This document shows, in pieces, positions 20,214 to 29,577 of a stretch of DNA of 64,000 nt; position 1 is the stretch's first letter; each line of letters starts with the position of its first letter. The position numbers and the translations under genes were made by a program. The DNA is from Thiodiazotropha sp050291245 (GTDB lineage Bacteria; Pseudomonadota; Gammaproteobacteria; Chromatiales; Chromatiaceae): assembly GCA_050291245.1 (NCBI GenBank), contig JBNKJP010000044.1:62001-126000 (forward strand), read 5' to 3'. The notes under the pieces are model-generated. The model had not been told where the DNA came from. It did not search any database and saw only the letters and a list, made by a program, of their open reading frames with translations.

Positions 20214-20561
20214 AGGTTATTCGATAATGCTCGAAAATGCACTAGTGTACTCCGTCACAGATTCTGTACCATTCCGAGCCCTCTCAATACCCCAAAACAA
20301 GGCGCACCCCAAAGGCACTTCCTTCGGGGCGTGATGCGCAGAATAGTTCAGAACCTGAGACGGGGTATGCTGGAACTGGTTGATTACAGGCTGTCCGGTC
20401 ACGGAACGGGGGATGGGAAATGGAGTGAGGCCCTGATGGTACTGACTTAAACCGGCATTCACCGTCATCCCGGCGAATGCCGGGATCCAGTAAGTATGTG
20501 CCATTCGTGGGTGGCCCCGGGCAAGCGCCGGGGTTTGATCGTCCGTGGAGGCGCCTGTGGG
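20214..20561. other. Non-coding stretch with a dispersed palindromic repeat
   Basis: About 350 bases upstream of the TPP enzyme gene. I see no gene; the 95-codon minus-strand open frame (20217-20504) has no recognisable domain and runs through a repeat. The segment includes ACTAGTGTACT near 20240, which partly resembles the end of the hairpin element at 1682, and the palindromic repeat at 20463-20490. The promoter of the TPP-enzyme operon should lie near the left edge. Confidence 0.4.
20463..20490. repeat. REP-like palindromic repeat, copy 1
   Basis: The segment CGTCATCCCGGCGAATGCCG and the following GGATCCAG form a stem (CCCGGC with GCCGGG around GAAT). A near-identical sequence in reverse orientation is at 27125-27151. 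This type of dispersed intergenic palindrome is common in proteobacterial genomes. It may form an mRNA 3' structure. Confidence 0.65.
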
Positions 20562-21065
20562 TCAGATGTTACGTCGGGAGGAAAACGCCACAAAGCCGGT
20601 CAGGGAGGTGGCGAAAAGCCAGATTGCAGCCGGTAGGGGTACCTCGTTCATGGTGGCCGTTTGCTGTTCGGCCTGTTTCAAAGCAAGGGCGGTCGGGTGT
20701 AAGAATGTCTGACTGAGGATGCCGGATGTGGCGCATGCGGCGGTCTCTGGGTTGGCGACCAGGAAAGGGATTCGGGGTTCAGGGGGCGTCTGCAGGTTCA
20801 GTTGCTGAATCCACGATTGCTCCGATGCGAGGGAATTGAAGCGCTCAACCATTCCTCCTCGGTAGGAGTCACCGGTTATCCGGGACCTGCCCCTCATTTC
20901 GCCCCAGGTTTCCTCTGGAGTAAAGGCCTCACCAGGGTCCGTGAGTCCGGGAAGGGGGGGGAGGGTTTCGGCGGCAGCGGCACTCATTACCAGGGAAATC
21001 CCGAAAACAACCGTGCAGACTATCCAACAGATCCAATAAATCCTGAATGCCAGTGACTTCTTCAT
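20562..21065 (-). CDS. VPLPA-CTERM sorted exported protein
   Basis: A 167-residue protein. It has an N-terminal signal peptide (a long hydrophobic run ending near AAAAET) and a C-terminal sorting signal: the VPLPA motif, then a hydrophobic segment starting AIWLF, then SSRR at the very end. This tripartite tail is the VPLPA variant of PEP-CTERM, which is recognised by an exosortase that cleaves and probably transfers the protein to a surface glycan or lipid. The middle shows no enzymatic motif. No exosortase is in the window. The target is thought to be surface or exopolysaccharide-associated, in keeping with the glycan genes just upstream. Confidence 0.85.
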   Translation of the reverse strand: MKKSLAFRIYWICWIVCTVVFGISLVMSAAAAETLPPLPGLTDPGEAFTPEETWGEMRGRSRITGDSYRGGMVERFNSLASEQSWIQQLNLQTPPEPRIPFLVANPETAACATSGILSQTFLHPTALALKQAEQQTATMNEVPLPAAIWLFATSLTGFVAFSSRRNI

Positions 21066-21343
21066 ATACTATCCCTAATCCATTATGAAAAGCCGCGCCG
21101 CAATGAACTAATGCCATCACCGAGATACGAGACGCGGCTGAGCTATTGTTTGCTCTTGTGTCTCTGGTGGATTTTAAGCAAAAAGAGTACCAATGTATGG
21201 GAAATTAAGGCGTGCGTTCTTAACCCGTAGTCGCGTAAGGTTTTTTATTTTTAGGGGCTTTGGAGATGCTGGGGGCTGACAGGTTCGTCTGTAAGAAAGT
21301 CCGACACTGCCCCGGCAGTGACCGGGTTCGGTCCGGTTTCCGC

Positions 21344-22564
21344 TCAGGCGGACTCGTCCCCCGGGATGGAAAATACCCGGCGGCTCTCCATGCCCTGCCG
21401 GGGGGATTCGGGGATCAATAGCGCCAGAGCGAAGGATATGCTGACCATCGCGACACCCGCGTAAAAGACCCAGGCGGGGGAGGTGAGCCACACAACCCCG
21501 AACAGGGCCGGAATGATCACCGCGGCAATGTGGTTGATGGAAAAACTCACTCCCGCGGTGGAGGCGATGTCCTCCTGGGCGGCGATTTTCTTGAAATAGG
21601 TCTTCAGGGCGATGGCCATGGCGAAGAACAGGTGATCGACAATGTAGAGCATTGCAGCCACCCAGGCGGTCTCGACCCAGGCATAGCCCAGAAACACCAC
21701 CGCCAACCCGGCGTATTCGATCAGCAATGCACGGCGTTCCCCGATTCGGCTGATGAGGCGGCCGATCCGTGGTGCGAAAAAGACATTGATGACGGCATTG
21801 AGAAGAAACAGCAGGGCGATCTGGGATACGCTGTAGGCAAATTTTTCCACCATTAGGAAACCGGCGAAGACCGTGAAGATCTGTCTCCGGGCCCCCGACA
21901 TGAAGGTCAGCAAGTAGTAGAGCCAGTAGCGTCGTCGCAGCACCATGTGTTTGTGCTGCTCCATTTCCTGGGGGAACAGGGGAAAGGCGAATCGGGCATA
22001 CCCCGAAATGAACAGGGTTATCCCTCCCATCATGAGATAGATCCAGGCATAGTCCAGATCCAGAAAATCGTCGGCGATCCAGACCAGCCCGAAGGTGAGG
22101 ATCGAGGCGAAGGAACTCGCCGAAAGCAGTCGGCCGAAGGTCTCCCCGGCCCGGTCGGCTGAGGTCCATTGCAACGCCAGCGATGTCTGCAAGGTTTCGT
22201 AGTAGTGAAAGCCGATGGACATCAGTACGGTTGTAATATACAGCCCCAGCGCGGAGGGAAAGAAACCGGTCAAGGCGGTACCGACGCCGAGCAGGGCGAG
22301 GGAGAGGGTGGCCAGCCGCTGTTCACGCAGGATCAACAGCAGAAACACCACCCCAAAGGCGAGGAAGCCGGGGATTTCACGCAGGCTCTGGAGTATCCCC
22401 ATCTCCTGCCCGGTGAAGGCCGCCCGTTCGATGGCGAAGTTGTTCAGCAGGGTTTGCCAGCTGGCAAAACTGATGGGGACCGCAACCGCCATCAGCAGCA
22501 GCAGAGTTTCCGGTCGCCGGGTACTCAAGAGTTCGGTGGGTAGTTTCATCTTCGGACGAGCCAT
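21344..22564 (-). CDS. Major facilitator superfamily transporter
   Basis: A 406-residue polytopic membrane protein with about 12 hydrophobic helices in two halves, separated by a charged central loop (PQEMEQHKHMVLRRRY, around residue 200). It lacks conspicuous ligand-specific motifs. RIGRLISRIGERRALL resembles the loop after helix 8, which mirrors the loop 2-3 motif of MFS proteins. Substrate unknown. It is divergent from rpoZ, where gmk is often found, so this position differs from the common arrangement. ATG 22564 or 22549 could be the start. Confidence 0.85.
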   Translation of the reverse strand: MARPKMKLPTELLSTRRPETLLLLMAVAVPISFASWQTLLNNFAIERAAFTGQEMGILQSLREIPGFLAFGVVFLLLILREQRLATLSLALLGVGTALTGFFPSALGLYITTVLMSIGFHYYETLQTSLALQWTSADRAGETFGRLLSASSFASILTFGLVWIADDFLDLDYAWIYLMMGGITLFISGYARFAFPLFPQEMEQHKHMVLRRRYWLYYLLTFMSGARRQIFTVFAGFLMVEKFAYSVSQIALLFLLNAVINVFFAPRIGRLISRIGERRALLIEYAGLAVVFLGYAWVETAWVAAMLYIVDHLFFAMAIALKTYFKKIAAQEDIASTAGVSFSINHIAAVIIPALFGVVWLTSPAWVFYAGVAMVSISFALALLIPESPRQGMESRRVFSIPGDESA

Positions 22565-22791
22565 AACGTTAAAGGGCTCGCCGGTGAGGGTCCCGTCCGT
22601 GACCTGTCCCGCCAGCCATTGGGTTGGGCATGGGGCGCTGCGTCCGGATCATGGGGTGAGCCAATTCTCCATTATACGGCCGTTTGCTCTCCAGGGCACT
22701 GGCTTCGATGGGGGGTATGGTTTATCATCGGCCTCTTTTCCTGGAATCGACAAATCTTGCCGATTCTATTGCATTCCGTGGGGACTGATTG

Positions 22792-23064
22792 ATGGCGCGT
22801 GTAACCGTTGAAGATTGTATGGATTATGTGGACAACCGTTTTGACCTGGTCTTGCTGGCGACCAAACGGGCCCGTCAACTGGTGCATGGTGTAGAGCCTC
22901 TGCTGCCCTGGGAGAATGACAAGCCCACGGTCATGGCCCTGCGTGAGATTGCCGACGGTCTGATCAGCCACAAGGATGTCGAACCGGTCCCCGAGGAAGA
23001 GGAGTTGGTTATCGATACCTCGATTCTCGACATGAGTATCAACCCTCTGGATAACGACCAGTAA
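22792..23064 (+). CDS. rpoZ: RNA polymerase omega subunit
   Basis: The small subunit that helps the beta' subunit fold and forms part of a ppGpp site on RNA polymerase. It is 90 residues from the ATG at 22792; an adjacent TTG at 22789 is less likely. The sequence MARVTVEDCMDYVDNRFDLV and the region around REIADGLISH are typical. GGGGA just upstream is the ribosome-binding site. spoT follows after about 100 bases, the conserved gammaproteobacterial order. Confidence 0.96.
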   Translation: MARVTVEDCMDYVDNRFDLVLLATKRARQLVHGVEPLLPWENDKPTVMALREIADGLISHKDVEPVPEEEELVIDTSILDMSINPLDNDQ

Positions 23065-23165
23065 AGAGGTCACGACCATCCGGCTTCGGGTTCCTCACCT
23101 CAAGCTTGCAACAAGGGGTTGATTGGGCACAGAATCCGTCATACCTGTGATGATGGAGTGTCGGC

Positions 23166-25340
23166 ATGAACAACCCATTGGGTGTCATGGAGAAACAACA
23201 GGAACACCCCCGGTTCCTGATTAGTGATCTGTGTGCCTATCTGGAAGAGTACCTCTCCGCGGAGCACATCCGCGAGGTCTATCGTGCCTATCTGTTCGGC
23301 GCCGAGGCCCATGTCGGTCAGCACCGCAAGACCGGTGAACCCTACATCTACCACCCGGTTGCGGTGGCCCGCATCCTGGCCAGCATGCGCATGGACTACA
23401 AATGTCTCATGGCGGCGATCCTGCATGACGTCATAGAAGACACCCCCACCGCCAAGGAGCAACTGGCCGAGACCTTCGATTCCGAGATCGCCGAACTGGT
23501 CGATGGGGTGAGCAAGCTCTCCAAGATCGATTTCAATTCCCAGGCCGAAGCCCAGGCCGCCAGTCTGCGCAAGATGCTCCTGGCGATGACCAAGGATATC
23601 CGGGTCATCCTCATCAAGCTTGCCGACCGCCTGCACAATATGCGCACTCTCGGGGTGATGCGTCCCGATAAATCCCGGCGCATCGCCAAGGAGACGCTGG
23701 ATATCTTCGCTCCGATCGCCAATCGTCTGGGTATCAACAGCATCCGTCTGGAACTGGAGGAACTTGGGTTTTCCGCCTACTGGCCCATGCGTTACCGGGC
23801 GCTGAAGAAGGCGGTGGCCGATGCCCGCGGGCATCATCGGGAGCTGATTGAGAATGTGGAGACTGCGTTGAGTTCCCGGTTGCAGCAGGAGGATTTCGAA
23901 GGGGTCGTGAACGGCCGCCAGAAACACCTCTACAGCATCTACCGCAAGATGGTGGACAAACGGCTGAGCTTTTCCGAGGTCGTCGATGTGTTCGCTTTTC
24001 GTGTCGTGGTGGATAAGGTGGATACCTGCTACCGGGTGCTGGGGGTGGTGCACAACCTCTACAAGCCTATGCCCGGTCGCTTTAAGGACTACATCGCGAT
24101 CCCCAAGGCGAACGGCTACCAGTCGCTGCATACCGTGTTGTTCGGCCCTCAGGGCATACCCCTGGAGATTCAGATCCGCACCGAGGAGATGGACAAACTG
24201 GCCGAATCGGGAATTGCCGCGCACTGGATGTACAAGACCGGTGAGGCCAGTGGTCAATGGGTCAAGTCCCGGGCCTCGGACTGGCTGCAGAACCTGCTGG
24301 AGATGCAGCAGGGTGTGGGCGACTCGATGGAGTTTCTGGAACACGTCAAGGTCGACCTGTTCCCCGACGAGGTCTATGTGTTCACCCCCCGGGGACGCAT
24401 CATGGTCTTGCCCAAGGGCGCAACCGTAGTGGACTTCGCCTACAGTGTGCATACCGATGTGGGCAATACCTGCGTGGCCGCACGGGTCGATCGCAGGCTG
24501 GTGCCCCTGAGGAGTCGCCTGCATAATGGGCAGACCGTGGAGATCATCAATTCGGAAACCGCCGGGCCAAGTCCCGCTTGGCTCAACTTCGTGGTCACCG
24601 GTAAGGCGCGGGCCAATATCCGTTCCTATCTGAAGAATCTCAAGGCCCAGGAGGCAGAGAGTCTGGGGCGGCGCCTGCTGGAGCGGGAGTTGAGTCTGCT
24701 GTCCCTGCGGCTCGATGAGATCGGCGAAGAGCAGATCGAAAAAGTGCTCGGTGATCTGCGACTCGAGAGTTTCGAAACACTGCTTGCCGAGATCGCGCTT
24801 GGAAATCACATGCCGATGCTGATCGCCCGTCGGCTGGCGGGAGAGGAGCAGGCGCCACCGGCCGCGGAAACCAGTCCGCAGAATGAACAGCCCTCCGGAC
24901 TCCTGGCGATTCGCGGTACCGAGGGCATGGTCGTGAGCTTCGCCAAATGCTGCCGCCCGATACCCGGCGACGCGATCGTGGGTGTGTTCAATCCCGGCAA
25001 AGGCATCGTGATTCATCGCCAGGGCTGCCCCAATCTCGGGGATTACAAAAAGCATGGCCATAAATGGATCGAGACGGACTGGGAGCCGGATGTGGAAGGG
25101 GAGTATGCCACCCGGATCCGGGTTGAATCCGGCAACCAGCGAGGAGTATTGGCCTCGGTGGCCTCGGTGATCTCGCAGCAGGATTCCAACATCGAACATG
25201 TGGGTTCGGAAGAGCGGGACGGGCTCTCTTCAACCCTGGTGTTCGTCATCACGGTGAAGAACCGGCGTCACCTGGCCAGGATCATGCGCCTGTTGCGTTC
25301 CCTGCCATCGGTGATGCGCATCTCCCGAGTCAAATATTGA
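23166..25340 (+). CDS. spoT: Bifunctional (p)ppGpp synthetase/hydrolase
   Basis: Makes and degrades the alarmone (p)ppGpp. A 724-residue protein with full RelA/SpoT layout. The hydrolase HD domain lies at about residues 40-190, with AAILHDVIEDT intact, so hydrolysis should work. The synthetase domain lies at about 240-350 (FKDYIAIPKANGYQSLHT). A TGS domain follows at about 385-450 (YVFTPRGRIMVLPKGATVVDF), then helical/CC regions (FAKCCRPIPGDAIVG) and a C-terminal ACT domain (about 650-724). The intact HD motif points to SpoT rather than RelA. It is downstream of rpoZ and upstream of ridA. Confidence 0.96.
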   Translation: MNNPLGVMEKQQEHPRFLISDLCAYLEEYLSAEHIREVYRAYLFGAEAHVGQHRKTGEPYIYHPVAVARILASMRMDYKCLMAAILHDVIEDTPTAKEQLAETFDSEIAELVDGVSKLSKIDFNSQAEAQAASLRKMLLAMTKDIRVILIKLADRLHNMRTLGVMRPDKSRRIAKETLDIFAPIANRLGINSIRLELEELGFSAYWPMRYRALKKAVADARGHHRELIENVETALSSRLQQEDFEGVVNGRQKHLYSIYRKMVDKRLSFSEVVDVFAFRVVVDKVDTCYRVLGVVHNLYKPMPGRFKDYIAIPKANGYQSLHTVLFGPQGIPLEIQIRTEEMDKLAESGIAAHWMYKTGEASGQWVKSRASDWLQNLLEMQQGVGDSMEFLEHVKVDLFPDEVYVFTPRGRIMVLPKGATVVDFAYSVHTDVGNTCVAARVDRRLVPLRSRLHNGQTVEIINSETAGPSPAWLNFVVTGKARANIRSYLKNLKAQEAESLGRRLLERELSLLSLRLDEIGEEQIEKVLGDLRLESFETLLAEIALGNHMPMLIARRLAGEEQAPPAAETSPQNEQPSGLLAIRGTEGMVVSFAKCCRPIPGDAIVGVFNPGKGIVIHRQGCPNLGDYKKHGHKWIETDWEPDVEGEYATRIRVESGNQRGVLASVASVISQQDSNIEHVGSEERDGLSSTLVFVITVKNRRHLARIMRLLRSLPSVMRISRVKY

Positions 25341-25400
25341 GTGGATAGTATTAGGGCCTCCGCTCGATACGGCGCAGGGCCTACACAAACAGGAGTCATC

Positions 25401-25784
25401 ATGAGTCGAGAAATCATACGCACGGACCAGGCCCCGCAAGCCATTGGCACCTATTCCCAGGCGGTCAAGGTGGGCCAGACGGTCTATCTTTCAGGCCAGA
25501 TCCCCCTGGTGCCCGAAACCATGGAGATGGTCGAAGGGGACATCGAACAGCAGATCCGGCGGGTTTTCGATAACCTGCAGGCGGTGGCGCGGGCGGCCGG
25601 CGGCAGCCTTGCGGATGTGGTGAAACTGAATGTGTTTCTCACGGATTTGGCGCATTTTCCGGTGGTCAACGAGGTGATGTCCGAGTATTTCTCGCAACCC
25701 TACCCGGCGCGTGCGGCGATCGGTGTGGCGGCACTGCCGAAAGCCGCCGGGGTGGAGATGGACGCCGTTATGGAGCTGGTGTAG
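25401..25784 (+). CDS. ridA: RidA-family enamine/imine deaminase
   Basis: Hydrolyses reactive enamine/imine intermediates released by PLP enzymes. From ATG 25401, preceded by AGGAG, the protein is 127 residues, the normal length. Conserved blocks include AIGTYSQAVKVGQTVYLSGQIP, the KLNVFLTDLAHF segment and YPARAAIGVAALPKAAGVEMDA, which contains the active-site Arg. An upstream frame to 25341 extends into the spoT-ridA spacer and lacks conservation. The gene follows spoT closely, a common gammaproteobacterial position. Confidence 0.93.
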   Translation: MSREIIRTDQAPQAIGTYSQAVKVGQTVYLSGQIPLVPETMEMVEGDIEQQIRRVFDNLQAVARAAGGSLADVVKLNVFLTDLAHFPVVNEVMSEYFSQPYPARAAIGVAALPKAAGVEMDAVMELV

Positions 25785-25827
25785 TGTCTCCTAATTAGGC
25801 TGTGGCGTTCAGGACGGAGAGTCGTCG

Positions 25828-26586
25828 ATGGATGAGCAATTCCGCACAATGGTGGAGGTCAACATCAAAGGACGGGTCTTCGTTATCTGCCAGACCTATG
25901 GCGTCACCGATCCCGGCATCGTCAATTACTACAACGAGGTGTTGGAACAGGCTATTTTTGCGCAGTTATCGGAGGATAGCGATGCCAACGCCGAAACCTT
26001 TCACGGCCTGCTCGACCAGCAGGTGGAATGGCTCGCCGAAGAACTCAGGCAGTTGGCCGATGAAAGTGCCGTTGAACAATCAGACTCAGCGGTCGCGGAA
26101 GAGGCGCCAACGTCGGAATCTTCCGATGTCGTGATTAAAAGCGGGGCGGACAAAAGACCGTCTGGATTCGTGCCCGAAGCGAAATCCATGCCCGAGCGCC
26201 TCAAGGATCGAAGAGCCGAGATGGAGCATCTGCTGACCCACGACTGCGTTGCCCTCAAGCTGGTGACCGACCGTGAAGCCAAGCGGTTAAAGCGTGATCT
26301 GATCGGCCGCCTGCCCGAGAAGGCGGAGGCGGAACTGGTGGTAAGATTGCGTAGCGTATTGCATTCGCAGGTGAGTAAATTCATCCGAAAACACCAGGGT
26401 GGGCCCTGGAAGACCGTGACCCAACAAACCGATCTCCGTATGGAGATTGCCCATACCAAGAGCTTGCGATCCCTGGTGTTTCTCTCCAGAGAACTGCTTC
26501 AACAACGGGAAGAGTGGATGCAAAAGTCCAAATCGAGTCTGGTAGGACGATTGTTTGGTGGCCGGGTCAAACTCAACAAGCCCTGA
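25828..26586 (+). CDS. Conserved-looking protein of unknown function
   Basis: A 252-residue protein without signal peptide or membrane helix. The N-terminal 70 residues form a compact domain (MVEVNIKGRVFVICQTYGVT, then an acidic helical part). A Ser/Glu-rich low-complexity linker covers about residues 85-125. The C-terminal half is basic and helical (REAKRLKRDLIGRLP, then LRSVLHSQVSKFIRKH) and could bind nucleic acid or another protein. Good codon usage and its place between ridA and yjbQ support a real gene. I do not recognise the family. Confidence 0.7.
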   Translation: MDEQFRTMVEVNIKGRVFVICQTYGVTDPGIVNYYNEVLEQAIFAQLSEDSDANAETFHGLLDQQVEWLAEELRQLADESAVEQSDSAVAEEAPTSESSDVVIKSGADKRPSGFVPEAKSMPERLKDRRAEMEHLLTHDCVALKLVTDREAKRLKRDLIGRLPEKAEAELVVRLRSVLHSQVSKFIRKHQGGPWKTVTQQTDLRMEIAHTKSLRSLVFLSRELLQQREEWMQKSKSSLVGRLFGGRVKLNKP

Positions 26587-26603
26587 GTGTCTCCACAACC
26601 GGT

Positions 26604-27020
26604 TCACTCACCATAAAGTGTCACTATGATCTGCCGGCCATGTCCGTGGGTACGGTGTTCCCAGAGATAGATTCCCTGCCAGGTTCCCAGTCCCAGTCGG
26701 CCCTCGCTGATCGGCAGGCTCAAGTCCATGTGGGTTAGAATCGAACGGATGTGCGCCGACATGTCGTCCGGTCCTTCCTGGGTGTGATCGAAGATCGGAT
26801 CACCGTCCTTCACCAGTCGGCTGGTATAGCGCTCCAGGTCGGAACGGACATCCGGATCCGCGTTTTCGCACAGGATCAATGAGGCGCTGGTGTGACGAAT
26901 GAACAACTGACAGATCCCCGTGCGGATGCCGGAGTCGCGGACCCTTTCCTGGATCAATGGGGTAATGTCATAGGTGTTGCGGCCATGGGTCTGGAATGTC
27001 AGGGTGTCTTGAACCACCAT
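26604..27020 (-). CDS. YjbQ/UPF0047 family protein
   Basis: From ATG 27020 it is 138 residues, the usual size; a longer frame to 27074 adds an atypical N-terminus. Diagnostic sequences are TGICQLFIRHTSASLILCEN, DHTQEGPDDMSAHIRS and the GTWQGIYLWEHR ending, which supply the conserved His, Asp and Glu of the active-site pocket. Members have weak thiamine-phosphate-synthase activity and the true role is unclear. It is convergent with the preceding unknown gene. Confidence 0.93.
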   Translation of the reverse strand: MVVQDTLTFQTHGRNTYDITPLIQERVRDSGIRTGICQLFIRHTSASLILCENADPDVRSDLERYTSRLVKDGDPIFDHTQEGPDDMSAHIRSILTHMDLSLPISEGRLGLGTWQGIYLWEHRTHGHGRQIIVTLYGE

Positions 27021-27124
27021 AAATACTGTCTCTTCGTTGATCCGGTGTTCGAGGTTTTCGTCACTCCGGTGCATGCCGGATAAGTTGCGTATGGATGCAC
27101 CGTTTACGAACCTTTGGAGGCATT

Positions 27125-27151
27125 CTGGATCCCGGCATACGCCGGGCTGAC
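27125..27151. repeat. REP-like palindromic repeat, copy 2
   Basis: CTGGATCCCGGCATACGCCG and then GGCTGAC is the reverse complement, with minor changes, of the repeat at 20463-20490. It sits in the 343-base gap between yjbQ and recG (27021-27363), in which I see no gene. The promoter for recG should lie to its right. Confidence 0.65.
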
Positions 27152-27363
27152 AACGGTGGTTATTGGCTTGCTGGATTAATAGCGTCTCATATTAACCGTG
27201 ATTATAGTGTGGCGCGTTGCTTTGGGTCACGTGTGGGCCTGCCTAATGACGCATTCGCATGAGGCACAACACTGGTGTACTGTTGCATACTGGCCCGTGA
27301 ACATTGAAGGCTTCGGGTCGGTAGGCACCCTGTTCAAGCGCAAACTCAAACCAGCGAAAACCA

Positions 27364-29466
27364 TTGTCGAAGGAACAACCGTCATCAGATCTGTCTCTTG
27401 AACCGCTGACCCGGCTCAAGGGCGTCGGGGCAAGGAACGCCGAAAAACTCTCCAGGCTGGGGATAAACAGTCTGCAGGATCTTCTGTTCCACCTGCCCAT
27501 CCGCTACCAGGACCGCACCCGGGTGCAGCCCATTGGCGGACTGCGTCGGGGCGACCAGGTGGTGATCGAGGGGGAGGTCGGCCTCGCGGAGGTCCGATTC
27601 GGCCGCCGCCGATCCCTGATGGTGCATCTCTCCGACGGCACCGGTTTTCTCTATCTGCGTTTCTTCTATTTCAGCAATGCCCAGCGTCAGGCCCTGACCC
27701 GGGGTGTCCGGCTGCGCTGTTTCGGGGAGGTGCGCAGCGGACCCTCCAGCCTGGAGATGGTTCATCCCGAGTACCAGGCCATCGATCCCGATGCCCCCTT
27801 GCCGGTGGCCGATTCCCTGACCCCGATCTACCCCACCACCGAAGGGGTGCATCAGCTGACCCTGAGGGGGTTGATGCAGCAGGCTCTGGTGTTGCTCGAA
27901 ACCGATCCGGATCAACTGCCGGAACTGTTGCCGGAGCAACTGCTGCAACGTTTCCGCCTGCCCGATTTGGCTCGGGCAGTCCGATTTCTGCACCGACCGC
28001 CCCCCGAAGTGGATCAGCAACAACTGCTGGCGGGGCGGCATCCCGCGCAGCAGCGCCTGGTGTTCGAGGAACTCCTGGCCCACCAGATCAGTCTGCGTAG
28101 CGTGCGGGAGCAGCATCGCGCTCAGGGCGCCACCGGATATCCGGTGAATAACCAGCTCAAGGGGGCGCTGCTGAACAGCTTGCCCTTTCAATTGACCGAT
28201 GCACAGCACCGGGTGGTGGCGGAAATCGAGGCGGACCTGAGCCTCAAGCATCCGATGCAGCGCCTGGTGCAGGGGGATGTGGGATCGGGCAAGACCGTGG
28301 TCAGCGCCCTGGCGGCCCTGCAGGTGATCGGTGCCGGCGGCCAGGTGGCCCTGATGGCGCCCACGGAACTCCTTGCGGAGCAGCATCTGCGCAATTTCCG
28401 TCACTGGCTGGAACCCCGGGATGTGGAAATCGCATGGTTGACCGGACGCCTCAAGGGGCGGCCCCGGGATGGGGTCCTGGAACAAATTGCCACAGGTAAG
28501 GCGCAATTGATCGTCGGCACCCAGGCCCTGTTCCAGGAGGATGTAGTGTTTCGAGATCTGGGTCTGGTGATCATTGACGAACAGCATCGTTTCGGGGTGC
28601 ATCAGCGTCTGGCGCTGCGGGAGAAAGGGCGGCGCAGTGACCATACCCCGCACCAGTTGATTATGACCGCCACCCCGATACCCCGTACCCTGGCGATGAC
28701 TGCCTATGCCGACCTCGATCTGTCAGTGATCGACGGATTGCCTCCCGGGCGCAAGCCGGTGTCCACCGCGGTGATCTCCGATCAGCGGCGTGACGAGGTG
28801 GTTGCCCGAGTGCGTGCTGCCTGTGCCGAAGGGCGCCAGGCCTATTGGGTCTGCACCCTGATTGAGGAGTCCGAGGCGTTGCAGTGTCAGGCGGCGGAGG
28901 AGACCGCGCGTCTGCTCTCCGAGGCCCTGCCGGAATTGCAGGTCGGACTCGTGCATGGGCGTATCCGTCAGGCTGATAAGGAACAGGTGATGGGTGAGTT
29001 TCAGGACGGAACCCTGGATCTGCTGGTGGCGACCACGGTGATCGAGGTCGGGGTGGATGTGCCGAATGCCAGCTTGATGATCATTGAGAATCCGGAACGC
29101 CTGGGACTGGCCCAGTTGCACCAGCTGCGGGGGCGGGTAGGCCGGGGCAGCGCGGAAAGTCATTGTGTGCTGATGTATCATGCGCCCCTCTCGGAGAACG
29201 CCCGTGGCCGGTTGGGGATCATGCGGGAGACCAATGATGGATTCCTGATCGCGCAGAGAGATCTTGAGATGCGTGGTCCGGGTGAGGTGCTGGGCACTCG
29301 GCAGACCGGGGAGATGCAGATGCGCATCGCCGATCCGCTGCGGGATCAGGGGTTGCTGGATGAGGTACGTCAGGCCTCGAAACTGCTGTTGCAGCACTAT
29401 CCCCAGTCCGCGAATCGACTGGTGGAACGGTGGCTCGGAACGCGGGTTGTTTACGGTCGTGTTTGA
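27364..29466 (+). CDS. recG: ATP-dependent DNA helicase RecG
   Basis: Branch-migrates and remodels stalled replication forks and Holliday junctions. A 700-residue protein. The wedge/OB domain occupies about residues 20-180 (LKGVGARNAEKLSRLGI, YQDRTRVQP). Helicase motifs follow: GDVGSGKTVV (Walker A, about residue 306), IIDEQHRFG (DEQH box), TATPIPRTLA (motif III), ATTVIEVGVDVPNA and QLRGRVGRG (motif VI). Length matches the family. The start is uncertain: TTG 27364 gives the usual N-terminal length but has no clear ribosome-binding site. It is near spoT, as in many gammaproteobacteria. Confidence 0.96.
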   Translation: MSKEQPSSDLSLEPLTRLKGVGARNAEKLSRLGINSLQDLLFHLPIRYQDRTRVQPIGGLRRGDQVVIEGEVGLAEVRFGRRRSLMVHLSDGTGFLYLRFFYFSNAQRQALTRGVRLRCFGEVRSGPSSLEMVHPEYQAIDPDAPLPVADSLTPIYPTTEGVHQLTLRGLMQQALVLLETDPDQLPELLPEQLLQRFRLPDLARAVRFLHRPPPEVDQQQLLAGRHPAQQRLVFEELLAHQISLRSVREQHRAQGATGYPVNNQLKGALLNSLPFQLTDAQHRVVAEIEADLSLKHPMQRLVQGDVGSGKTVVSALAALQVIGAGGQVALMAPTELLAEQHLRNFRHWLEPRDVEIAWLTGRLKGRPRDGVLEQIATGKAQLIVGTQALFQEDVVFRDLGLVIIDEQHRFGVHQRLALREKGRRSDHTPHQLIMTATPIPRTLAMTAYADLDLSVIDGLPPGRKPVSTAVISDQRRDEVVARVRAACAEGRQAYWVCTLIEESEALQCQAAEETARLLSEALPELQVGLVHGRIRQADKEQVMGEFQDGTLDLLVATTVIEVGVDVPNASLMIIENPERLGLAQLHQLRGRVGRGSAESHCVLMYHAPLSENARGRLGIMRETNDGFLIAQRDLEMRGPGEVLGTRQTGEMQMRIADPLRDQGLLDEVRQASKLLLQHYPQSANRLVERWLGTRVVYGRV

Positions 29467-29577
29467 AGGCTCAGTCGATGGGCTGCGGCGCATCGGGACA
29501 TCGTCAGGCGGATGTTTTGTGTGCGATACTCCCCGCTTTTCAGGAAGTCACCCGATCTCCCATGAGGGAATGAACGC

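Noticed and set aside
23139..25199. 686-codon open frame antisense to spoT
   Set aside because: It is a shadow of the high-GC spoT coding strand; the spoT frame has all domains, and the antisense text is His/Gln/Gly-rich with no domain.
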